From NCBI GenBank assembly GCA_014879655.1, contig JACSRS010000096.1, positions 25,473 to 89,472 of the forward strand: a stretch of 64,000 nucleotides of DNA, in the 5' to 3' direction. The notes under the pieces were generated by a model that ran no database searches, was not told where the DNA came from, and was given only the letters and a program-made list of their open reading frames with translations. Numbering within the stretch: the stretch's first letter is position 1; each line of letters opens with the position of its first letter. The position numbers and the translations under genes are program-made. The stretch is from Burkholderiaceae bacterium. GTDB taxonomy: Bacteria; Pseudomonadota; Gammaproteobacteria; Burkholderiales; Burkholderiaceae_C. Positions 53,117 through 60,520 of the stretch are shown here, piece by piece.

Positions 53117-53790
53117 AACCGCCCGCCCGCCTCAACTCCCTGAAAGACCTACAGCAGGTGCAGCGCCAGCTGGCCGAGGCGCAGGCCCAAGCCGCCGCTG
53201 CACTGGCGCGCCAGCAGGCGGCCGAACGCCAGCGCCAGGCCGAAAGCAACCTGTTCAGCCGGGCCATCGGTGCAGTCAAGACCCTGCCGGACACGCGCAA
53301 GGCGCACCTGCCGCTGCCGCTGCCCGAACCGCTGGCCTTGCAGAAGCAGCGGGACGAGCAATCGGTGCTGCGCGAAGCCATCAGCGACGACTTTGACGTC
53401 ACCACGCTGCTGGAAACCGACGAGCAGCTGAGTTTCCGGCGCCCCGGCATCGGCACCGACGTGACGCGCAAGCTGCGCCGGGGCGACTGGCGCATCCAGC
53501 GCGAGCTGGACCTGCACGGCCTGCGCACCGAAGACGCGCGCGAGGCGCTGGGCGGCTTCATCCGCGAGGCGACCAAGCTGGGCCTGCGCTGCGTGCGCGT
53601 GGTGCACGGCGAGGGGCTGGGCTCGCCCGGCAAGGCGCCGGTGCTCAAGTCGCGGGTGCAGGGCTGGCTGATCCAGAAGAACGAGGTGCTGGCCTTTGTG
53701 CAGGCGCGGCCGGTGGACGGCGGCGCCGGTGCGCTGCTGGTGCTGCTGCAACCGTCCGGCGGCGGCGTCCAGAACAACAACCGCCCATAG
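53113..53790 (+). CDS. Smr-domain protein
   Basis: This 225-residue protein has an Ala/Gln-rich N-terminal coiled coil (about 10-50) and a C-terminal Smr domain: [20 protein letters not shown], then [20 protein letters not shown], with a closing [10 protein letters not shown]. Smr domains nick branched DNA or cleave stalled-ribosome mRNA, as shown for SmrB of E. coli. The TTG start overlaps the radC stop (TTGA). Confidence 0.9.
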   Translation: MKPPARLNSLKDLQQVQRQLAEAQAQAAAALARQQAAERQRQAESNLFSRAIGAVKTLPDTRKAHLPLPLPEPLALQKQRDEQSVLREAISDDFDVTTLLETDEQLSFRRPGIGTDVTRKLRRGDWRIQRELDLHGLRTEDAREALGGFIREATKLGLRCVRVVHGEGLGSPGKAPVLKSRVQGWLIQKNEVLAFVQARPVDGGAGALLVLLQPSGGGVQNNNRP

Positions 53791-53852
53791 CCAGCGCCCG
53801 ACGACCTGCCGCATACCTTGACTGTGGCGCATTCAGCGCCTGAGGGGCGCGA

Positions 53853-54257
53853 TCAGCCGTTGCGGTTGCGCATCCAGTCGGCGGTCTGGAAAAAGCTGCC
53901 TTTCAGGCGCTCGCGCAAGTCGGCCGGTACGGACGACTCTTCCATCGCGCGCGCCATGCAGGCCAGCCACTGGTCGCGCTCGACGATGCCGATCGAAAAC
54001 GGCATGTGGCGCATCTTCAGGCGCGGGTGGCCGAAGCGCTCGATGTAATGCTGGGGCCCACCCAGCCAGCCGCAGAGAAACCAGAACAGCTTGTCGCGCG
54101 CGTCGGACAGGTCGCTGCCGTGTACGGCGCGCAGTTCGGCATAGGCCGGCTCCAGCTCCATCAGGTCGTAAAAGCGCTCGACCAGCGCGCGCACGGCGGG
54201 CTCGCCGCCGATCTGCTCGAACGGGGTGGCGTCAGGCAAGGGATTTCCAGCGTTCAT
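53853..54257 (-). CDS. Group II truncated haemoglobin
   Basis: This 134-residue globin has FEQIGGEPAVRALVERFYDL at the start, LFWFLCGWLGGPQHYIERFG with the conserved Trp residues of group II, and the proximal His in LKMRHMPFSIG. Such proteins bind oxygen and detoxify NO or peroxide. It is a single-gene unit. Confidence 0.92.
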   Translation of the reverse strand: MNAGNPLPDATPFEQIGGEPAVRALVERFYDLMELEPAYAELRAVHGSDLSDARDKLFWFLCGWLGGPQHYIERFGHPRLKMRHMPFSIGIVERDQWLACMARAMEESSVPADLRERLKGSFFQTADWMRNRNG

Positions 54258-54352
54258 CTCGGGGACAGGGATTCAGGTTGCAGGGTTTTTCAGACACGCC
54301 GCCCGGCGACGGCCGCAGGCTCTGGCGAACGGGGGACCCCCCAGGGGTTTCT

Positions 54353-54419
54353 GGAAGCAATTTTGTATCTTTTTGGCATCAATCCATCGTCAAATGGTGC
54401 TTTGTTGCTATTATAAAAT
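54353..54419 (-). repeat. Dispersed 57-bp repeat, copy 7
   Basis: On the minus strand TATAATAGCAACAAAG, then CACCATTTGACGATGGATTG and GATGCCAAAAAGATAC follow the family consensus. It is non-coding and lies just downstream of the large permease gene. Confidence 0.7.
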
Positions 54420-54433
54420 GATTCCATCTGCCA

Positions 54434-56965
54434 TCACTGGGCAGCGCGGCGCAGCGTCTCGACGACCGGCCGGCGCAGCACGTCGCGCAGACCCCACCAG
54501 CCGGCGGCGAGCGCCAGCAGTGCGCCGGCCAGCGCGCCCGCCAGCGGCACCAGCGCCGATGCCGTCCAGGTGAACTCGAACACGAAGCGCGCCAGCGCCC
54601 AGCCCACCACCACGGCCACGACGCTGGCCAGAAACCCGGCCAGCAGGCCGACGCCGGCCAGTTCGGCGCGCTGCACCTGGCGCAACAGGCTGGCGCGGGC
54701 GCCGACGGCGCGCATGATGGCGAACTCGCGCGCCCGCTCCTCGCGGGTGGCCGTGACCGAGGCAAACAGCACGATCAGTCCGGCTGCCAGCGTGAAGCCG
54801 AACAGGAACTCCACCGCCCGGATCACCTGGTCGAGCACCCGCTGGATCTGGTTCACCGTGTTGCTCATGTCCACATTGGTGATGTTGGGGAAGGCGCGCA
54901 CCAGCCGGTTGTCAAAACCCGGCGTGTCCGGCGCCTTGAACGCCGCCATGTAGGTGGCCGGCACGTCGTCCATGCGCGACACCGGGTACATCACGAAGAA
55001 GTTCGCCCGCATCGAGCTCCAGTCCACCTTGCGCAGGCTGGTGATCTTCGATTCGGTGATGACACCCGCCATGTCGAAGCGCAAGGTGTCACCCAAGTGG
55101 AGATTGAGCGTCTTGGCGATGCCCTCTTCGACGCTGACCGCGCCCTTTTCTTCGTCGGTCCAGCTGCCGCCCACCACCTCGTTGTGCGGCGGCCGGGTCG
55201 CGCTGTGCGAGAGGTTGAATTCGCGGTCGAGCAGGCGGCGCGCGCGCTCGTCGGTGAAGCTCTCGGGCGTCACGGTCTGGCCGTTGATGGCCACCAGCCG
55301 GCCGCGGATCATCGGGTACCAGTCGAACTTGCTCACCCCGCTCTGGCCAAGCGCTTTCAGAAAGTCGTCGCCCTGCTCCGGCATCACGTTGATGACGAAG
55401 CGGTTCGGCGCGTCGGGCGGCGAGGCGCTGCGCCAGCTGCTGACCAGATCGGTGCGCAACAACACCAGCAGGATCAGAGCCAGCAGGCCCACGGCCAGCG
55501 CGCTGACCTGCACCACCGCGTAGGCCGGCCGTGCGGTGATCTGGCGCGTGGCCAGCACCAGCCAGCGCGGCGCGGTCGCTTCGTTCACGCTCCTTCGCAG
55601 CAGCGTCACCGCCAGCCAGCTCAGCAGCGCAAACACCGCGACGGCAACGGCAAAGCCGCCCACCGCAATCAGGCCCAGCAGCAGGTCGGAGCTGACGGCC
55701 AGCAGCAAGGCTGCAAAGCCGGCCACGCCCAGCCCCATCACCGCCAGCGATGTGGGCTTGAGCCCGCCGACGTCGCGGCGAATCACCCGCAGCGGCGGCA
55801 CCTGCGCCAGTTGCAGCACCGGCGGCAGTCCGAAGGCACCCAGCAGCGTCAGCCCCATGCCCAGACCAAACGCCACCGGCCACAGGCTGGCCGGTGGCAG
55901 CGACCCGCTGACCAGACCGGCCAGCAGCGCCACAAACACGTGGTGCACGCCATAGCCGATGGCCACGCCCAGGCTGCTGGCAAACACGCCGATCATCGCG
56001 AACTCCAGCGTGTAGCTCAGCGCAATCGTGCGCTGGCTTTCGCCGAGCACGCGCAGCATCGCGCAATCGTCCAGATGGCTGGCCGCGAAGCCGCGGGCGG
56101 CCAGCGCCACCGCGACGGCAGACAGCAAGGCGGCCAGCAGGGCCACCAGATTCAGGAATTTTTCGGCGCGGTCCAGCGTCATGCGCATCTCGGGGCGGCC
56201 GCTTTCGAGCGACTCGATGCGCACCCCGCGCACGTCGGGCTTCTTGACCTCGGCGCTCGACCAGTTGACGAAGTCGCGCACCGCGCGGTCATTGCCAGCC
56301 ACCGCCATGCGATAGGTCAGGCGGCTGGCCGGCTGCACCAGGCCGGTGGCGGCAATGCCGTCGGCGGCGATCATCACGCGCGGCGCAAAACTCATGAAGC
56401 CGGCGCCGCGGTCGGGTTCGTTCACGATGATGCGGGCGATGCGAAAACGTGCATCACCGAGCAGCAAGGTGTCCCCCGCGCGCAGTCCCAGCGCATCGAG
56501 CAGCGGCGCGTCGACCCAGGCTTCACCGGGGCCGGGTACCTCACGTGTGAGGGCCGGCGCGCTGCCCGGCGCGTCGGACACCGTCAGCTGCCCGCGCAGC
56601 GGATACCCCGGCGAGACCGCCTTGAGCGCCACCAGTTTGCTCGCGCCGCCCTGGGCATCATCTGCGCGTCCCATCGTCGGAAACGACAGGGTGTCGCCGG
56701 TTTGCAGGCCCAGCGCGCGGGCCTTTTCGCGAAAGGCGGCTTCGGGCGGGTTGTCGCTGGCGATGACGGCGTCGCCGCCGAGCAGCTGGCGCGCGTCGCG
56801 CTGCAGTCCGCCCTTGATCCGGTCGGCGAAAAAGCCGACGGCGGTCAGGGCCGCAACGGCCAGTGCAACAGCCACGATCAGCAGCCGCAGGTCGCCGGCC
56901 CGCAGATCACGCCAGAGGCTGCGCCAGCTCAGGGCCCAGATCGAGGGCCGTTGGAGGGTGTTCAT
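54434..56965 (-). CDS. Large FtsX-type ABC permease (YbbP-like)
   Basis: This 843-residue permease has an N-terminal helix (about 26-48), two periplasmic domains and two sets of helices (about 270-440 and 455-520) with a final FtsX domain (about 725-840; TREERAREFAIMRAVGARAS is the coupling segment). It matches the YbbP family. The ATPase YbbA and the esterase TesA that accompany it in many proteobacteria are not adjacent. Its role may be lipid or lipoprotein export. Confidence 0.87.
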   Translation of the reverse strand: MNTLQRPSIWALSWRSLWRDLRAGDLRLLIVAVALAVAALTAVGFFADRIKGGLQRDARQLLGGDAVIASDNPPEAAFREKARALGLQTGDTLSFPTMGRADDAQGGASKLVALKAVSPGYPLRGQLTVSDAPGSAPALTREVPGPGEAWVDAPLLDALGLRAGDTLLLGDARFRIARIIVNEPDRGAGFMSFAPRVMIAADGIAATGLVQPASRLTYRMAVAGNDRAVRDFVNWSSAEVKKPDVRGVRIESLESGRPEMRMTLDRAEKFLNLVALLAALLSAVAVALAARGFAASHLDDCAMLRVLGESQRTIALSYTLEFAMIGVFASSLGVAIGYGVHHVFVALLAGLVSGSLPPASLWPVAFGLGMGLTLLGAFGLPPVLQLAQVPPLRVIRRDVGGLKPTSLAVMGLGVAGFAALLLAVSSDLLLGLIAVGGFAVAVAVFALLSWLAVTLLRRSVNEATAPRWLVLATRQITARPAYAVVQVSALAVGLLALILLVLLRTDLVSSWRSASPPDAPNRFVINVMPEQGDDFLKALGQSGVSKFDWYPMIRGRLVAINGQTVTPESFTDERARRLLDREFNLSHSATRPPHNEVVGGSWTDEEKGAVSVEEGIAKTLNLHLGDTLRFDMAGVITESKITSLRKVDWSSMRANFFVMYPVSRMDDVPATYMAAFKAPDTPGFDNRLVRAFPNITNVDMSNTVNQIQRVLDQVIRAVEFLFGFTLAAGLIVLFASVTATREERAREFAIMRAVGARASLLRQVQRAELAGVGLLAGFLASVVAVVVGWALARFVFEFTWTASALVPLAGALAGALLALAAGWWGLRDVLRRPVVETLRRAAQ

Positions 56966-57060
56966 GGGCGCTACCTTAGCGCATGTGGATTGAACCCACG
57001 TCGCACCCCGGCACTGGGCTGCCTCCGGCAGCAGCGGGCAGCGATGCGGCCGGGCTCAGA

Positions 57061-57990
57061 TCAGGCCACGGCGCGCAGCTGGGTTCCGGCCAGTTCGGGC
57101 TGCAGGCGCAGCCGATCGACGCCGCTGTAGCAGACAAAGCGCCGGTTGGTGGCGCGGCCGATTGCGCAAAGCCCGATGCGGCTGGCTACCTCGTGTCCCA
57201 TCTGGGTGATGCCACTGCGCGAGATCACGATCGGCACGCCCATTTGCGCCGACTTGATGACCATTTCGCTGGTCAGCCGCCCGGTGGTATAGAAAACCTT
57301 GTTGGCACCGGTCATCGTGGCGGTGGGCGCGCCGGGTTCACCCGGGCCCGGCATTGCCCCCACGGGCTCGCGCTGCAGCCACATCCAGCCGGCGATGGTG
57401 TCGATGGCGTTGTGGCGGCCGACGTCTTCAACAAACATCAGCATCTCTTCCCCCTCGAACAGCGCGCAGCCATGCACCGATCCGGATGACTTGTAGGTCG
57501 TCTCCTGCAAGCGGATCGCATTGACAATGCCGTACAACTGCGACTGTTCCAGCGTGGCCGGCGGCAGGACGAGGTTGTCGATCTCTTCCATCAGGTCACC
57601 GAAGACGCTGCCCTGGCCACAGCCCGTGGTGACCACCCTTTTCGCAGTTTTTTCTTCGATCCGCTCGATGCCATGCCGGGTCCGGACGGCGGCAGCGCCG
57701 ACGTCCCAGTCCACCGTGATCGATTCGATCTCGTCAATGGATGCCACCAGCCGCTGGTTGCGCAGGAAGCCCAGCACCAGCAGTTCGGGCGCTGCCCCGA
57801 GTGTCATCAGCGTCACCAGTTCGCGCTTGTCGACGTAGACCGTCAATGCCCGTTCGGCAGGAATGGCCACCGTCACGGACTCGCCGAACTCGTTGATCAC
57901 ACGGATCTCGCGCGTCAGCGGTGCGCGAGCCGCAGTCAGACGCGGCAGGCCGGATTCCTGGGTGGATTCACGGGTGGTTGGGGAATTCAT
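57061..57990 (-). CDS. fdhD: Formate dehydrogenase sulfurtransferase FdhD
   Basis: FdhD passes sulfur to the molybdenum cofactor of formate dehydrogenases. The 309 residues match the family: PAERALTVYVDKRELVTLMT, LGFLRNQRLV, VTTGCGQGSVFGDL (reduced Cys motif), VHGCALFEGEEMLMFVEDVG, RHNAIDTIAGW, and VFYTTGRLTSEMVIKSAQMG. The usual first CxxC of E. coli FdhD is reduced to one Cys here. The ATG at 57990 is chosen because the upstream frame runs into the terminator at 58009-58036. Confidence 0.95.
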   Translation of the reverse strand: MNSPTTRESTQESGLPRLTAARAPLTREIRVINEFGESVTVAIPAERALTVYVDKRELVTLMTLGAAPELLVLGFLRNQRLVASIDEIESITVDWDVGAAAVRTRHGIERIEEKTAKRVVTTGCGQGSVFGDLMEEIDNLVLPPATLEQSQLYGIVNAIRLQETTYKSSGSVHGCALFEGEEMLMFVEDVGRHNAIDTIAGWMWLQREPVGAMPGPGEPGAPTATMTGANKVFYTTGRLTSEMVIKSAQMGVPIVISRSGITQMGHEVASRIGLCAIGRATNRRFVCYSGVDRLRLQPELAGTQLRAVA

Positions 57991-58008
57991 GCGATCAGTT
58001 TGCAATGG

Positions 58009-58036
58009 AAAAGGCCCGGGCATGGCTGCCCGGGCC
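58009..58036 (-). terminator. Terminator between the fdh operon and fdhD
   Basis: On the minus strand GGCCCGGGCA and TGCCCGGGCC pair over ten bases with a four-base loop and are followed by TTTT. fdhD begins 19 bases later, so it needs read-through or its own promoter. Confidence 0.82.
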
Positions 58037-58058
58037 CAAGACCGGAACGCTTGCGGGG

Positions 58059-58418
58059 TCAGGACTTGGCAGGCGAGGCCGCAGCAGCCGGTGCCGGTGC
58101 GGTTGCAGGTGCGGCAACCGCAGCCGCGGGCGCTGCCGGCGGCGCGGGGGTGTAGACAAAGGGGCCCGGTTCGACGCAGGGCGGCGTTTCAACTGGCGGC
58201 TGTGTCGGCTTGCCCGCCGCCTTGGCGGTCTTGAAGTAATAGGCCGCCGTGCGATCCATGGATTTGCACAACTGGTAGTTGGCGACCTTGCCGCTCCAGG
58301 CAGCCTTGGCAGCTGCTTCGGCAGCTTTCGCCGCAGCCTCCTCTGAGGGAGCCGGCAACTTGGCCAGCGCCATCGCGGCCAGCGAGCAGCCCAGAGCGAA
58401 GACGATTGTTTGTTTCAT
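58059..58418 (-). CDS. Small exported Ala/Pro-rich protein of the fdh operon
   Basis: I do not recognise a function. The 119 residues have a signal peptide (cleavage near ALA-KLP at 19), a helical Ala/Lys stretch, a middle part with two Cys (QLCKSMDRTAAYYFKTAKAA, then TPPCVEP) and a low-complexity Ala/Pro tail. It lies 18 bases after the cytochrome b gene, so it is probably co-expressed with the enzyme and located in the periplasm. Confidence 0.65.
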   Translation of the reverse strand: MKQTIVFALGCSLAAMALAKLPAPSEEAAAKAAEAAAKAAWSGKVANYQLCKSMDRTAAYYFKTAKAAGKPTQPPVETPPCVEPGPFVYTPAPPAAPAAAVAAPATAPAPAAAASPAKS

Positions 58419-58436
58419 TTCAGACTCCTGGCAATC

Positions 58437-59600
58437 TCAGACTTGTACGGTCGTGCCCGATTCAGGCGCTGCCTGACCGGATCGCTGGGCCGGTATCTTG
58501 CCGGCCTTGATATCGTCCAGCCACAGTTCGTGGTGCTCCTTGGCCCAACCTTCGCTGACGTGACCGGTTTTCATCGCCTTGTAGGCGCCGCGCACGCCGA
58601 CCGTGCCCATGTAGATGTGGCCCATGATCAGCGCCATCATCCAGATGGCGCCAACCGCGTGGATCATGTTGGCGATCTGCATGTCGCTGCGCACGTCGCC
58701 AAAACCGGGGATCAGTTTGTCCAGCACCAGACCTGAACCAACGACGAGCAGCCCGGGAATCGTTACACCCCACCAGAACAGGCCTTTTTCACCCGCATTG
58801 AAACGGTGCGAGGGGATTTCGTGGTCGCCCAGCATGCCGCCGGCGCGACGAAGCCACACGAAGTCGGATGCCTTGGCGATGTTGTCCTTGACGAAGATCG
58901 TGATGATGATCAGCAGGGAAACCGCAAACAGCGGACCGGTGAAGTTGTGAATGTTCTTGAGCGCATAAGTCAGCCAGCCAAACAGGGTGGCTCCCATGAC
59001 CGGTAGCAGGAAATACTTGCCATAAGCCATCACCAGGCCGGAGACGGCCAGTGCGATGAACGCGAAGGCATTGGACCAGTGGGCCGCACGCTCAAACGGC
59101 GTGAAACGCTCGATGGTGCGACCAGTCTCCGGGTGGTCATGCCCCATCGGACCTTTTCCAAAGTAGAGCACGGCCAGCGCGAGTGCGGAAATGGCCATCA
59201 GTGCCGCGCCGTAAGGAATGATCCAGTTGTTGCGAACCTGGCGCCAGGCTTCGCCGGCCGTCGTCAGGCGCGAACCCGGGTACTGCACGAACGGCTGGAT
59301 CAGGTTGCCGGCTTCGGGCGCTTCGCTCTTGGGGAGGCTCGAATAGCCCGTGACGCCGGCCCCCACCTGACGCCAGACGGGCGCATTGTTGCCCGGCTGG
59401 ACCTTGCCGCGCTCGGCATTGGATTGCTTGGCGTAGTTGGGATCGGTGCTCGCGTCCGGCGCGATCTCGAAGATATTGGCGCTTTTCACGCCGCCAACCG
59501 CTGCCGCCGGTGCGGCGGCAGGCTCGGGCGCCGCCGGCGTCTGCGCCTGCACGCTCAGGCCGATGATCAGCAGCGCGGTGGCAAGCAGGGAGCGAATCAT
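58437..59600 (-). CDS. Formate dehydrogenase cytochrome b (gamma) subunit
   Basis: This membrane anchor passes electrons from formate dehydrogenase to quinone. The 387 residues start with a signal peptide and an Ala/Pro-rich periplasmic part of about 115 residues, longer than in FdnI/FdoI. Four or five membrane helices follow, with haem ligands in RFTPFERAAHWSNAFAFIAL, NIHNFTGPLF and IMGHIYMGTVG. Its tail ends KEHHELWLDDIKAG. It follows the small lipoprotein gene by 11 bases. Confidence 0.93.
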   Translation of the reverse strand: MIRSLLATALLIIGLSVQAQTPAAPEPAAAPAAAVGGVKSANIFEIAPDASTDPNYAKQSNAERGKVQPGNNAPVWRQVGAGVTGYSSLPKSEAPEAGNLIQPFVQYPGSRLTTAGEAWRQVRNNWIIPYGAALMAISALALAVLYFGKGPMGHDHPETGRTIERFTPFERAAHWSNAFAFIALAVSGLVMAYGKYFLLPVMGATLFGWLTYALKNIHNFTGPLFAVSLLIIITIFVKDNIAKASDFVWLRRAGGMLGDHEIPSHRFNAGEKGLFWWGVTIPGLLVVGSGLVLDKLIPGFGDVRSDMQIANMIHAVGAIWMMALIMGHIYMGTVGVRGAYKAMKTGHVSEGWAKEHHELWLDDIKAGKIPAQRSGQAAPESGTTVQV

Positions 59601-59611
59601 GGTCGTCTCCC

Positions 59612-59845
59612 TTATTTGCTGCCGATGCGCTGGTAGTCGTTCTGTCCGTACTGGGTGCGGGCGCGCAACTCGCCCTCCCAGCTGGCCTTGTCGCCCGGTT
59701 TCCATCCGGGCGCAGTGAAGGCCGCCACACCCGTACCGTCCCACGGGGGCGTGCCCTGCTTGCCGCTGCCCAAGGCCTGGGATTTTTCTCCACAGGCCGA
59801 CAGCGCAAACGCCGCTGCGAGAATCAGGAATAAGGACTTCATCAT
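59612..59845 (-). CDS. Small lipoprotein of the fdh operon
   Basis: The 77 residues start with a lipoprotein signal (LFLILAAAFALSACGEK, lipid Cys near 18). A short tail has a conserved-looking GWKPGDKASWEGELRARTQY followed by GQNDYQRIG. No family name is known to me; similar small proteins occur in FDH3 operons. Its ATGATG start overlaps the stop of the Fe-S subunit gene, so it is coupled to it and may be a structural or assembly part of the complex. Confidence 0.7.
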   Translation of the reverse strand: MMKSLFLILAAAFALSACGEKSQALGSGKQGTPPWDGTGVAAFTAPGWKPGDKASWEGELRARTQYGQNDYQRIGSK

Positions 59846-60456
59846 TTCACTCCTTCCGGCTTGGCACCTGCCTTGGAGCCGTAGGCCGTGCCCCAGCCCC
59901 AGACCTCCGCGCCCTTGCCACGCTGAATCACACGGTTGCGCAGGATATCGGCCAGCACATCACCGTCACCGGCGAGCAGCGCCTTGGTCGAACACATTTC
60001 GGCACAAGCCGGCAGCTTACCCTCGGCCAGCCGGTTGCGGCCGTACTTCTGGAACTGCGCTTCCGTGCCGTTGGGCTCGGGCCCGCCCGCACAGAACGTG
60101 CACTTGTCCATCTTGCCGCGCACACCAAACGTACCCTGCGACGGGAACTGCGGCGCCCCGAACGGGCAGGCGTAAGAGCAGTAGCCACAACCGATGCAGA
60201 CGTCCTTGTCGTGCAGCACCACGCCCTCTTCCGTGCGGTAAAAGCAGTTGACCGGACACACCGCCATGCAGGGCGCATCCGAGCAGTGCATGCAGGCCAC
60301 GGAGATCGACTTTTCACCGGGCACACCGTCGTTGAGTGTGACCACGCGGCGACGGTTGACCCCCCACGGGATGTCGTTTTCGTTCTTGCAGGCCGTGACG
60401 CAGCCGTTGCACTCGATGCAACGCTCGGCATCACAGATGAACTTCATTCTTGCCAT
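59842..60456 (-). CDS. fdh3B: Formate dehydrogenase FDH3 iron-sulfur (beta) subunit
   Basis: This 204-residue subunit has four 4Fe-4S ferredoxin motifs: CDAERCIECNGCVTACKNEN, CMHCSDAPCMAVCP, CIGCGYCSYACPFGAP and CTFC with CAEMCSTKALL. It connects the catalytic subunit to the membrane cytochrome. The ATG at 60456 has AGGAG upstream. There is no signal peptide; the Tat signal of the catalytic subunit would carry it out. Confidence 0.95.
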   Translation of the reverse strand: MARMKFICDAERCIECNGCVTACKNENDIPWGVNRRRVVTLNDGVPGEKSISVACMHCSDAPCMAVCPVNCFYRTEEGVVLHDKDVCIGCGYCSYACPFGAPQFPSQGTFGVRGKMDKCTFCAGGPEPNGTEAQFQKYGRNRLAEGKLPACAEMCSTKALLAGDGDVLADILRNRVIQRGKGAEVWGWGTAYGSKAGAKPEGVK

Positions 60457-60520
60457 TTCGGACTCCTGGTCATCGTTTGGAGGGCCGCGCAACGATTGCG
60501 CCGGCCAGCCGTCTCATGGT

